Positions 16,125-24,342 of a DNA stretch of 64,000 bases are shown piece after piece. The DNA is taken from positions 1 through 64,000 of the forward strand of contig CAKZIN010000095.1 of NCBI GenBank assembly GCA_936933955.1, in the 5' to 3' direction. The stretch's first letter is position 1; each line of letters opens with the position of its first letter. Under the pieces are notes generated by a model that searched no databases, was not told the DNA's origin, and worked only from the letters and a program-made list of their open reading frames with translations. Both the position numbers and the translations under genes were made by a program. This stretch comes from an uncultured Sphingopyxis sp. GTDB taxonomy: Bacteria; Pseudomonadota; Alphaproteobacteria; Sphingomonadales; Sphingomonadaceae.

Positions 16125-18855
16125 CGCCCGCCATTTCCTCTTCTTCGAGGTCTTCGGAGAAGTTCTCCCGGACCCAAGTCGTGTTCACGACGTAGGCGAC
16201 TTTCTTCTCCTCCAATTCGGTGCCGGGGAAGCTGATGCTCCAGGCCACGACAGGCTCGGTGCCCCGAAGGTCGTCCTCCTCCGCGCCGATTGCCAGCAGA
16301 TGCACGATAAGGAGCGGGCGCTCCCGCTTGGCGCGATATATGCGATCAGGGTAATTCCAGCTTCCGTCTTTGGACGGCTTCGCATCATCGCGCTCCCGAT
16401 ATTCCCGCTGCGCGTCTTCAATCTGCGCGTCCGTCAGACCCGTCTTCTCCACGCCTCGGGAGGCCACGCGCTGCTTGTTAGTGACGCGCAAGGTCGTGGG
16501 GTCGTTTCGGCTTCTGTCGGCCTCGCTTCGCCGGGGGCAGTTGATGGTAATCCCAAGCGAGTCGTCCGAGAGCCCCTTGTCTTCGCGCTTCTTCAGACTC
16601 GCGAACAGGACGTCCCAGTGAGCGAGTTCCGTTGCCGCTCGATCGTCTATGTGCTGGCAAACCGGCCCCGTGTCGGTCAGCAGTGAGCCGGGGTGGTTGA
16701 CGAAGGATGCTATGAATTCGCGCACCAAGCCGACGGGCACGCCGGAGAGGAGATAACCCCCTGAAACCGGCTCCGCCGAAGCCAGTGGCATCCCTTCAGC
16801 ATCCAAGGCCTTAGCCAGTGCGACAGCGGCATTGCGGTTGGCCCTCAAACTGTCGGCATCGCGCTTCAGAATGGCCGTCTCGGCAAACTTGTTCGCAAGT
16901 CCGATGGAGACCACGAGCTTTTCGCCCGATCCCATCTTGTTGCGGGCGGTGACTATCAGCGTGTCGGGATGGCTGCGGACCTTCAGACCGAACTGCTCGG
17001 GAGTGGCGCCCACAGCCTCCATGCTGCGCAATTCGTCCCTGAGCTCTTCGATGGATTCGGCGATGTGGGCATACCAGCCTTCCGCCTCTTCCGGCATCCA
17101 CACGCGGCACAGATCGTCGTAGCCGGGACGGTAGCCGAACCAGCGGCCCATCTGCATCAGCGTGTCGTACATCATGGAATTGCGCAGGAAGTAGCTGATC
17201 ATCAGCCCTTCGAGCGTCAGTCCGCGCGAAAGCGAAAAGCCGCCAACCGCGATGACATTGAGTCCGTTCTCCTCATGATCGGCATAAGCGAGATTACCGG
17301 AAGATCGGCTGTTGACCTCGACCACCGAGACAGGCGCGATGCTCTCAAGCAGGAGCGGTTGGATATCGCTCCAGTCGAACTCGCTGTCCGACGCGTATTC
17401 CTCGTGCCAGACTTCATGCAGAGCCGCGATCTCGGCGTCCCGCAGGGCTTTCGCGTCTGGCAGAGCCCCGTTGACACGGACACTCGCCCGGATGCGATCG
17501 ACGAGAGCGTGAACTTCGTTGCGCAACTGCCGCTGCACATCGGTGAAGCGCGAGGCATTGACCAGCATGGAGCAGTGCTTGTTCCGTTGCCCCCGTGCCA
17601 GCCGGATTGCCCGTGCCACGACGAATGCCCGGACGGCCTTTTCCAAGCTGAGAGGAAGCCCCGAGATCCGGAAGTCCTTCTTGTGTTCTAAGGGGAGCAG
17701 ATCGCCGTTGTCGGTGATGGGACGGATGATCGATTCACTGTCTTCCAGGAAAACCCGATTGGCCCCGAAGTAGTTCGTGGGAGGATCAAGGCTGACGATG
17801 AAGTCCCGTGGGAAGAGGTCTTCTCCCAACATTTCCGTTTCGCTGTCCGGGTCGATGAAGATGTTGGCGAAGGGCGTAGCCGTGTAGCCAACATAACAGC
17901 TGTGGTCGAACAGCTTCAGCAGTGTGCGTATTTGCCCGTTGATCCTGGTGGCTTCATCCGGGCCTTTCGCGGTGTTGATCGATGCGTTATCCGCCTCGTC
18001 GTCGATCAGGAGCATCGGAGCGTCGATCACAGACGTGCCGGCGCGCTGATTATGCTCCTGCAGCCAGGAAATCAGGTTCTTCAGGGTCGAGCTGTTCTTC
18101 TTGATGACGAAGATCGCAGGCTCACGAAGGTTGTCGAGCGGCACGCCGACGCCTGAGGCCAAGGTCTTGCTGAAATCCTTGATCGAGTTGGTAAAGGTCA
18201 CCGGTCTGCGGGATTTGTCGAACCTGCCCACGCCGATGAAGCGCTGCGCCGGATCGTCACGATTGGAGAGCAGTCGGGCGCTATCCCGCCCCACAAAGCC
18301 CTCGTCGATCCGCATCTGTGTCTGGTTACGAAGATTATTGTGAATGCCTGCGATGACGATGATCAGACGATAACCGGCATCGGCAGCCTTGCAGATCAGA
18401 CCTGTATAGTTCGCGGTCTTGCCCGATTGGACGTGGCCCACGACCATCCCTCGCCGGTCCCAGCTCTCAGTCTTGAGCGGGTTTTCAAGCAGGTTCAAAA
18501 TTCGGTCGGTCACGTCGTCAAGAGTGACAAGGACGTCGCCTGAGAAACCCTTTTCTGCCAGAAGCTTGCGATAGCGGTTCCAGTAATAGGGGTCGATCCC
18601 GGCGCGAGCTGCGTCAAGCCACGGAACGTAATCCGCTGCCGTGAGCATCGACCCAATTTTCATCGAGACGCCGTGGCTGTTCTCGAGGGAGCGGGCCAGC
18701 TCTTCGGCCTGGTCTTCAGTTACATCGGAGCACAGCGGTATCTGGCGGATTTGCTCAATGAGTTCTCGGATGCGGTCCGGCGTCGGCAACGGCTCCTTCG
18801 CCAGCTGTGCGCCCACCATTGTTTCTAGCATTTTCAGGCCGCTATTCATCGTCAC
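16111..18855 (-). CDS. Z1-domain superfamily II helicase-like ATPase
   Basis: 914-aa protein combining a P-loop helicase core with a Z1 domain. Walker A is GHVQSGKT (residues 140-147), Walker B is the DEAD box LLIDDEADN (286-289 are D-E-A-D), and motif III-like YTATPFANIF sits at 324-333. The Z1 region follows, with the characteristic GGFSLSRGLTLEGLMISYF and YDTLMQMGRWFGYRPGYDDL around residues 545-600. It probably couples ATP hydrolysis to DNA translocation for the nuclease partner. It overlaps the GHKL ATPase gene by 14 nt and the DUF4420 gene by 14 nt. The role in the complex is inferred from domain content and gene order. Confidence 0.92.
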   Translation of the reverse strand: MTMNSGLKMLETMVGAQLAKEPLPTPDRIRELIEQIRQIPLCSDVTEDQAEELARSLENSHGVSMKIGSMLTAADYVPWLDAARAGIDPYYWNRYRKLLAEKGFSGDVLVTLDDVTDRILNLLENPLKTESWDRRGMVVGHVQSGKTANYTGLICKAADAGYRLIIVIAGIHNNLRNQTQMRIDEGFVGRDSARLLSNRDDPAQRFIGVGRFDKSRRPVTFTNSIKDFSKTLASGVGVPLDNLREPAIFVIKKNSSTLKNLISWLQEHNQRAGTSVIDAPMLLIDDEADNASINTAKGPDEATRINGQIRTLLKLFDHSCYVGYTATPFANIFIDPDSETEMLGEDLFPRDFIVSLDPPTNYFGANRVFLEDSESIIRPITDNGDLLPLEHKKDFRISGLPLSLEKAVRAFVVARAIRLARGQRNKHCSMLVNASRFTDVQRQLRNEVHALVDRIRASVRVNGALPDAKALRDAEIAALHEVWHEEYASDSEFDWSDIQPLLLESIAPVSVVEVNSRSSGNLAYADHEENGLNVIAVGGFSLSRGLTLEGLMISYFLRNSMMYDTLMQMGRWFGYRPGYDDLCRVWMPEEAEGWYAHIAESIEELRDELRSMEAVGATPEQFGLKVRSHPDTLIVTARNKMGSGEKLVVSIGLANKFAETAILKRDADSLRANRNAAVALAKALDAEGMPLASAEPVSGGYLLSGVPVGLVREFIASFVNHPGSLLTDTGPVCQHIDDRAATELAHWDVLFASLKKREDKGLSDDSLGITINCPRRSEADRSRNDPTTLRVTNKQRVASRGVEKTGLTDAQIEDAQREYRERDDAKPSKDGSWNYPDRIYRAKRERPLLIVHLLAIGAEEDDLRGTEPVVAWSISFPGTELEEKKVAYVVNTTWVRENFSEDLEEEEMAGDDDR

Positions 18856-20341
18856 GGCCTTCCAGCATTTTGGAAAGTTCCTCTGAAACGAGATTCCATT
18901 TCTCGCGAAATGGATCAGTTGCGCTCATCATCTGCATCGCATCTACTGGCTCGATCCCCGAGGCTCTCAGCGCCGCAAATGTGGTCCGTGCGACGTGGGT
19001 GAGCGTGTCATCTGCCATCTCCGACCCAGAGACCTGCTCAGGACTCGCGCTGATATCGGCAAACAAGGCGTCAATCGGAATCGAGGTGGCTGCCATTTCG
19101 AGGATGCGCCTGAAATCGGTCCGGAGGTCATCGGGCAAGCGGCCGGAGAAGTCGGCGAACACTGGGTGCTCGGGATTCAGGCAATAGGAAATCTCGTTGC
19201 CGGTTTGCCGGCGCTGCCAGACAGGCAGCCGGCTATCGCTAGCCAGTCTGTGCCCACGCGCGGTGTAGACCCTCCGCGACGTGGCACCGATCGTTTCGAT
19301 GATCCTGCGCAACCGCTCGCGAACATGATACGGCGGTTGGGCGGAAGCCTTCTTGACATCGATTTTCCATTCCGCGTCCATTCCGTTCGGCATGTCGATG
19401 CGGACACGCGCCAGTTTCGTCAGCTCCTTCTGACGGGCCAGACCGAACCAGGTACCGTGGATGATCAGCCGCTTGCCGCGATAGACATAGAAGCCCTGAT
19501 TCTTGAGGTAGCCGGCCTTGCCAGCGTTGCGCTCCCACCCGGCGGGGTCCTTCCTGTGGTGGGGCAAGGTGAAGGTCTGGACTTCGACCTCCTGCCCTCC
19601 CGATTTTATCCTCTCGATTGGTCCAGCCTGCGTTGCGGGATGAGAGGAATGGAACGGATCAAACGGCCTGAGCTGCCGGCCATTCAGCGAGATGGCGATT
19701 TTCCTTACGCCACGCTCACCGGCAAGAAAACGATGGAAGACAAGTTCCAGGTGCTCCGCGGCCTCATCAATCCGTGAAACGAACGCAGCGCGGGCATCGC
19801 TGCCATCGCCTTCCACAAGGCGATCGAGCGCTTCCCATAGCACCAATGTTCCTGAACCGGCGAGTTCGTCGATCCACGGAACCCCGGACGTGTCGTCAAG
19901 GAACTCCACCAACCACCGGTTGGTGCGTGCAACCTCGTCCAGATTCCATCTGGCGCAGCTCGTGACACCGTCCTTGCGCGAAGCGACCGTCAACTTCCTG
20001 CATTGAGAGAACGATGCCGTCTTCAGTCCTAATCCGAAGCGGCCCAGGTCTTCCTTGTCGCGAGTATCAAGCGGATTGCGACTGCCCGGCCGCATGGCTG
20101 CGAGCAGCTCATCTTCGGTCATGCCTTCGCCATCATCCAGAATGGCAAGACTTGGCTGAGCGCTCGTCGTGTCGGCAAAAAGCCGGATGGAGCGCGCCTG
20201 GGCCGTGATCGAATTGTCGATGATGTCAGCGAGTGCGGTTTCGAGGGAATATCCGATGTCACGCATGCTCTCGATAAGCATCGCTGCGTGGGGAGCGGCT
20301 TCCTTCGTCCGGACGTCAGTCGGTGCGTCAGCTCGCCCCAT
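18842..20341 (-). CDS. MORC/MutL-like GHKL ATPase
   Basis: 499-aa ATPase with an N-terminal Bergerat fold. N-box: ETALADIIDNSITA (residues 34-47, Asn43); motif II: DDGEGM (69-74); motif III: GRFGLGLKTAS (100-110). After about residue 250 comes the S5-like transducer with KNQGFYVYRGKRLI, the element characteristic of the prokaryotic MORC/MutL-like group. The C-terminal part is helical. Such ATPases clamp DNA on ATP binding. The ATG at 20341 starts 2 nt after the methyltransferase stop; in-frame upstream codons read through the methyltransferase gene and are not protein-like. Overlaps the Z1 gene by 14 nt. Confidence 0.9.
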   Translation of the reverse strand: MGRADAPTDVRTKEAAPHAAMLIESMRDIGYSLETALADIIDNSITAQARSIRLFADTTSAQPSLAILDDGEGMTEDELLAAMRPGSRNPLDTRDKEDLGRFGLGLKTASFSQCRKLTVASRKDGVTSCARWNLDEVARTNRWLVEFLDDTSGVPWIDELAGSGTLVLWEALDRLVEGDGSDARAAFVSRIDEAAEHLELVFHRFLAGERGVRKIAISLNGRQLRPFDPFHSSHPATQAGPIERIKSGGQEVEVQTFTLPHHRKDPAGWERNAGKAGYLKNQGFYVYRGKRLIIHGTWFGLARQKELTKLARVRIDMPNGMDAEWKIDVKKASAQPPYHVRERLRRIIETIGATSRRVYTARGHRLASDSRLPVWQRRQTGNEISYCLNPEHPVFADFSGRLPDDLRTDFRRILEMAATSIPIDALFADISASPEQVSGSEMADDTLTHVARTTFAALRASGIEPVDAMQMMSATDPFREKWNLVSEELSKMLEGRDDE

Positions 20342-20343
20342 CG

Positions 20344-21957
20344 CTACGCGGCCTCGTCGATCACAGCGGAACGCCTGGCTGCCTCCGCACCCATGGCCGA
20401 ACGAGATAGGATGGCCAACAATGATGCCGCGATCTGACGCGCGAGGAACGGGGGCACCGCGTTTCCGACCTGCACGAACTGTTGCGTTCGATTGCCCCGG
20501 AAGACGTAATTGTCGGGGAACGTCTGCAAACGGGCGGCCTCGCGGACCGTCAAACTGCGGCACTGCATCGGATCGGGATGGATGAAGTAATGCCCGTCCT
20601 TGGAGATATGGCTCGTGACCGTCGTCGAAGGCTGGTCACGCACCTGGACCCGAAAACGGTCCGCGAACTTGCCCGACTTCCAATTGCGATGATCCGGCGC
20701 AAGCGCGGCCGGGAAGTCGGACGCCTTGGGTGAGCGGCCTGTCACCTCCGCGAAGATCGCCGCGAAGAAATAGCGTGCGAGATCGCTCCTCATGTGCGCG
20801 CGGCTGGCGTGATTTGGTAGCGTGGCAAGGTTAGGGTCCGTCAGCCAGTCACGAAGCTCACTCGGACAGTCCGCCGCGATGCCGGTTCCAAACGCCTGCC
20901 GAGCGGGCACTTCATTCAGGCCCCTGAACGCTGCGAGACATTTCGACGCACGCATGGTGAAGGCAAGGTGCTGTTCGTCGCCCAGCCGCGTGTCGAGACC
21001 CGCGACCAGAGCCATCGCATCGGCGACAACCTTGCGCCACTCTTCCGGTGCGTCGTCTTCACGGCTCAGTCCGCTGCGCAGCCTTGGCATCCCCGACAGG
21101 ACCTGGCCCACCGTCGCGGTCAGGGCGTGCCGCCGCATGGCGTCCGCGAGCGCGTTCTCAGACAGGTCGGCCGAAAGGTCTGCCCGCAGGCCAACCACGA
21201 TCACGCGGTGACGGGCTTGGGGCACGCCGAAGTCCTCTGCCCGGATGACAAAGTCGCTCGCGCGCGGCTCGAACGGCTCAAGGGACAGCGGGCGCCGGCT
21301 GCGCGGGTCAAGCGCGATCAGACGATATTGTTCTCCGTCGCGATGGTCGCCGCGCAGGTCTTCCAGAACCTTGTCGAAAATTCTGCTCTCCCCATTGTCG
21401 ACAGACGACGAGAGCATGCCCTTGACGTTCTCCATGACAAAGGCGGCGGGCCTCAGCCGGTCGAGAATGCGGATGTACTCGTGATAGAGGAAGTGGCGCG
21501 CGTCCTTGCTCGCGATATATCCTTCCTTGCCTTGGTTGCGAGCTCGGCCAACCAGCGAATAGGCCTGACAGGGAGGCCCCCCGATCAGGACCGTATTGCC
21601 GCCGCTCGCCTCCCGGATCGCGTCAAGCCTAGCGTCGAGCCGGTCACCAGGATCTTCAACTCCGAGTTCGAGCTGCCAGGCTTCCCGCTTGGCTGCCGCC
21701 CATTCCTTCGGATGCAGACTTCCCCAGTCGGGCTCGTCCCCGCCTTCGTTTATGAAACGATAGTAGCAATCGGGCAGTGCGTCGCCGAACTGCCGCAGAA
21801 AGGCGCGCAGCAATAGCGTCGAATAGGCCGATGCCTCCTTCTCGATCGAGAGCTCGATCCGGAAGGCGCGTTCCCCGTCTTCCCCCCGGACACTGGAAAA
21901 TCCTTCAGCCAGCCCCCCAGGACCTGCAAAGATGTCAACTACAGAATAAGTAGGCAA
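20344..21957 (-). CDS. DNA (cytosine-5) methyltransferase
   Basis: 537-aa C5-methyltransferase of the Dcm type, the modification component of the locus. Motif I FAGPGGLAEGF (10-20), motif IV GGPPCQAYSLVG with catalytic Cys130, motif VI ENV (176-178), motif VIII QARHRVIVVGLR and motif X QVGNAVPPFLARQIA are all intact. The target-recognition region between motifs VIII and X is long (about 200 residues), so the recognition sequence cannot be guessed. It is the first gene of the minus-strand operon and diverges from vsr across 73 nt, which must contain promoters for both. The pairing with Vsr suggests a CCWGG-like or other 5mC target prone to deamination. Confidence 0.95.
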   Translation of the reverse strand: MPTYSVVDIFAGPGGLAEGFSSVRGEDGERAFRIELSIEKEASAYSTLLLRAFLRQFGDALPDCYYRFINEGGDEPDWGSLHPKEWAAAKREAWQLELGVEDPGDRLDARLDAIREASGGNTVLIGGPPCQAYSLVGRARNQGKEGYIASKDARHFLYHEYIRILDRLRPAAFVMENVKGMLSSSVDNGESRIFDKVLEDLRGDHRDGEQYRLIALDPRSRRPLSLEPFEPRASDFVIRAEDFGVPQARHRVIVVGLRADLSADLSENALADAMRRHALTATVGQVLSGMPRLRSGLSREDDAPEEWRKVVADAMALVAGLDTRLGDEQHLAFTMRASKCLAAFRGLNEVPARQAFGTGIAADCPSELRDWLTDPNLATLPNHASRAHMRSDLARYFFAAIFAEVTGRSPKASDFPAALAPDHRNWKSGKFADRFRVQVRDQPSTTVTSHISKDGHYFIHPDPMQCRSLTVREAARLQTFPDNYVFRGNRTQQFVQVGNAVPPFLARQIAASLLAILSRSAMGAEAARRSAVIDEAA

Positions 21958-22030
21958 GAATCATGCTTCCCCGGAACAACCCCGCCTCCATGAATAACGA
22001 TTCGGTCCAGGAAAGACAGACGCTCGTGCC

Positions 22031-22504
22031 ATGGCGGATGTAGTCGATTCGGTGACCCGCTCGCGGATGATGTCCGGGATCGGAGGTGCGAACACGAAGC
22101 CTGAGCTCGTGTTGCGGCGCGCCCTACACCGGGCCGGCCTCCGCTTTCGCCTTCACGCGCGCGACCTGCCGGGTCGCCCCGATGTGGTGCTGCCTCGACA
22201 TCGGGTTGTGATCCTGGTCCACGGCTGCTTCTGGCATCGCCACAGTGGCTGCCATTGGTGTTCGACACCCGGCTCCAACCAACACTTCTGGACCGAAAAG
22301 TTTGCCGCGAACGTCGAGCGCGATCTTCGGACGCGGAACCAGCTTCGTGCGGCCGGTTGGCGTGTGGCAGTGGTTTGGGAATGCGCTTTGCGCGTGAGCC
22401 ATAGCGAAGCGACGATTTCGCAACTGGTAGAGTGGATACGATCTGACGGCGATCACTTCGAAACGGAAATCGTGCGAGCTGCCGCGGCAAACGCAGAGGA
22501 TTGA
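22031..22504 (+). CDS. vsr: Very short patch repair endonuclease Vsr
   Basis: 157-aa mismatch endonuclease that nicks 5' of the T in T:G mismatches created by 5mC deamination. The N-terminal TRSRMMSGIGGANTKPE, PGRPD with catalytic Asp51, HGCFWHRH with His64 and His69, zinc ligand candidates Cys66, His71, Cys74/Cys77 and Cys118 (VVWECALR) match Vsr. It is transcribed away from the C5-methyltransferase gene. In this family gene neighbourhood Vsr-fold proteins may serve either as repair enzymes or as restriction nucleases; the intact Vsr signature favours repair. Confidence 0.93.
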   Translation: MADVVDSVTRSRMMSGIGGANTKPELVLRRALHRAGLRFRLHARDLPGRPDVVLPRHRVVILVHGCFWHRHSGCHWCSTPGSNQHFWTEKFAANVERDLRTRNQLRAAGWRVAVVWECALRVSHSEATISQLVEWIRSDGDHFETEIVRAAAANAED

Positions 22505-22508
22505 GAAA

Positions 22509-22557
22509 TGCCACATATCCTGGGTGCATTCCGAAATTAGACCCAGGATATGTGGCA
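22509..22557. promoter_or_regulatory. Perfect 17-bp inverted repeat upstream of abiEi
   Basis: Arms TGCCACATATCCTGGGT (22509-22525) and its exact complement (22541-22557) flank a 15-nt centre. It starts 5 nt after the vsr stop and ends 48 nt before the AbiEi-like start. AbiEi antitoxins are known to repress their own operon by binding inverted repeats, so an operator is the best guess. Each arm also contains a CCWGG site (CCTGG/CCAGG). No T-run follows on the plus strand, which argues against an intrinsic terminator. Confidence 0.6.
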
Positions 22558-22605
22558 AAGGCGACGGGGCCGGCGCCCACACAAACGGATAATGGATGAC
22601 GAGGG

Positions 22606-23229
22606 ATGGCGAAGTCCGAACCCACTCAGCGACAGCGTCTGCGTGAAATCCTGTCTTCAACACCGATCGTACGTGCCTACGAACTCAGAAGGGCGGGGAT
22701 CGACGGCAAGACAATCCTGAGGGCGGTCCGCGATGGCGACCTCATCAAGATATCGCGAGGCCTTTACCAGCGCCCCAACAGCGAGGTCGATCCTGAGCAG
22801 GCGCTTGCCGAGGCCGCGAAGCGGGTTCCGAAAGGTGTGATAGCAATGGTTTCAGCGCTCGCCTTTCATGGCCTTACCGATCAGATGCCTCGCAAGATAT
22901 GGGTCGCGATTAGCCCGAAGGATTGGGGCAAGCCCGCGCCCTCCTACCCGCCCATCCGGATAGTCGAGCTAAGCGACAAGTACATGAATCAAGGAGTCGA
23001 GCACCACCAGATATCGGGAATCGACGTCCCAATCTTCTCGGTGCCCAAGACACTCGCCGACGTTTTCAGAAACAGTCGGCTGATCGATCGTTCCGTTGCG
23101 GTCGAGGCTCTGCGATCTGCCCTCGACCAGCGAAAGGCAACGCCCGGCGCCATCGCGGAAGCCGCGAAGGAGGGCGGCGCGTGGAGGATCATGCGCCCGT
23201 ATCTCGAAGCCCTGACCTCGAATGGCTAA
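22606..23229 (+). CDS. abiEi: AbiEi-like antitoxin (type IV TA) transcriptional regulator
   Basis: 207-aa antitoxin-type protein. The N-terminal winged helix-turn-helix (LREILSSTPIVRAYELRRAG then KTILRAVRDGDLIKISRGLYQ) is typical of AbiEi; the remainder (AMVSALAFHGLTDQMPRKIW, FSVPKTLADVFRNSRLI) matches the AbiEi C-terminal antitoxin region. It probably represses its own operon and counteracts AbiEii. It overlaps the toxin gene by 8 nt. The perfect inverted repeat just upstream is a candidate operator. Confidence 0.88.
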   Translation: MAKSEPTQRQRLREILSSTPIVRAYELRRAGIDGKTILRAVRDGDLIKISRGLYQRPNSEVDPEQALAEAAKRVPKGVIAMVSALAFHGLTDQMPRKIWVAISPKDWGKPAPSYPPIRIVELSDKYMNQGVEHHQISGIDVPIFSVPKTLADVFRNSRLIDRSVAVEALRSALDQRKATPGAIAEAAKEGGAWRIMRPYLEALTSNG

Positions 23230-24091
23230 AGGCACGTCAAATCTGGCAGCCTCGATCAAGCAGCGGCTCCTGAATCTCGCAAGAGCAGAAGGGCGCGTAT
23301 ATGAGGTAGTGCTGGTGCGGTATGCTTTGGAGCGGCTGCTGTATCGCCTCTCGATCTCCGATCAGCGGGACCGGTTCATCCTTAAGGGAGGCATGCTCGT
23401 CACCCTGTGGATCGAAAGCGACAACCGCGAGACTCGCGACGCCGACTTCCTCGGATACGGCGATGCTGACCAGGAAAGTCTCAGGACTGCGTTCGCCGAC
23501 ATATTGTCCATCGATGCGGATGACGGGCTCAAGTTCGATGTGGAAAGCCTGACCGCGACGGCGATCCGGGAGGAAATGGAGTATGGCGGCGTGCGCCTGC
23601 GCACCACGGCATATCTCGAAAGATCGAGGATACCGGTGACGATCGACGTGGGATTTGGTGATGCGCTCGCCGGTGCGGCACCGCCGCTCGCCTATCCCTC
23701 GCTGCTTGGTATGGAGACGCCGCAGATACGCGCCTATCCGCCGGCCACCGTCATCGCCGAGAAGTTTCAGGCAATGGTTGCTCTGGGTGTCGCGAACGGG
23801 CGAATGAAGGACTATTTCGACCTGTGGGCGATCCCGAAAGCGCTTCCCATCGTCGACGCCGATCTCGACGCAGCAATCCGAGCGACATTCGCGCGGAGAG
23901 GAACCGGCATTCCGCGCGACCGACCTCCAGGCCTCTCGGAAGCCTTCACAGGCGACGAGGCGAAGCAGCGTCAATGGCGCGCGTATGCCCGATCGATCGA
24001 TCTCGAAGGTGTGACACTGGAGGAGGTGGTTGAAGCTGTCTGGGCACTGGTCGGCCCATCATGTGCACGCATCGGATCGCCGTCCCGCTGA
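23222..24091 (+). CDS. abiEii: AbiEii-like nucleotidyltransferase toxin
   Basis: 289-aa nucleotidyltransferase of the AbiEii/AbiGii toxin family, which inactivates tRNA acceptor ends or similar targets and causes abortive infection. Conserved features: FILKGGMLV (residues 53-60), the catalytic D73-A-D75 (RETRDADFLGYG), Glu180-Lys181 (VIAEKFQAMV) and the RMKDYFDLW motif at 194-202. All four AbiEii motifs are present, so the toxin is likely active. It is translationally coupled to the antitoxin. It is the last gene before the right island boundary 200 nt downstream; that tail contains no convincing gene. Confidence 0.9.
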   Translation: MAKGTSNLAASIKQRLLNLARAEGRVYEVVLVRYALERLLYRLSISDQRDRFILKGGMLVTLWIESDNRETRDADFLGYGDADQESLRTAFADILSIDADDGLKFDVESLTATAIREEMEYGGVRLRTTAYLERSRIPVTIDVGFGDALAGAAPPLAYPSLLGMETPQIRAYPPATVIAEKFQAMVALGVANGRMKDYFDLWAIPKALPIVDADLDAAIRATFARRGTGIPRDRPPGLSEAFTGDEAKQRQWRAYARSIDLEGVTLEEVVEAVWALVGPSCARIGSPSR

Positions 24092-24288
24092 CGGATCGCT
24101 TAGGTGCAGTGCTTGACCGCCGCTGCGAAAGCTGGCTTACGCGACCCGATTCGTGGGCTGCTTTGCAGATTGCGATTCCGGCCGTCGGATTCGAACCGAT
24201 TTTGATTGAGGCCCTGATGGACCAATTGATGGATCGAGTTGGGCAGCTCTCGAAAATCGGAAATTAAGTCAGTAAGTTACTGGTTGAA

Positions 24289-24310
24289 TTCGATTCCGGC
24301 TCGGCCTCCA
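24289..24310. repeat. attR: direct repeat of the tRNA-Cys 3' end
   Basis: 22 nt matching the tRNA-Cys 3' end (10671-10693) except for one missing G in the GGG run, ending with CCTCCA. The sequence upstream is AT-richer island DNA; the sequence downstream is core-type. The repeat lacks the rest of the tRNA, as expected for the distal site of an island. Confidence 0.85.
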
Positions 24311-24342
24311 CTGCCCCCACGTCGTCGCAGGGGCTTTCGCCG

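Larger units (their letters stand above)
10671..24310. mobile_element. Genomic defence island integrated at tRNA-Cys
   Basis: A 13.6 kb element bounded by a 22/23-nt direct repeat derived from the tRNA-Cys 3' end. It starts with a P4-type tyrosine integrase and carries AlpA-like and RHH-like regulators, a five-gene methyltransferase/GHKL ATPase/Z1/DUF4420/AIPR operon, a Vsr endonuclease and an AbiE toxin-antitoxin pair. By eye its base composition is clearly less GC-rich than both flanks, consistent with transfer. No conjugation, replication or phage structural gene is present, so it would need help to move between cells. The integrase tail is frameshifted, so excision may be impaired. Confidence 0.88.

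Noticed and set aside
15123..22504. BREX, DISARM or Druantia system
   Set aside because: The hallmark genes (PglZ, BrxC; DrmA/DrmB; DruE) are absent; the set seen is MTase, GHKL ATPase, Z1, DUF4420, AIPR.
24061..24267. 68-codon frame overlapping the end of abiEii
   Set aside because: Starts inside the toxin gene, no ribosome-binding site, no similarity; probably noise in the island tail.
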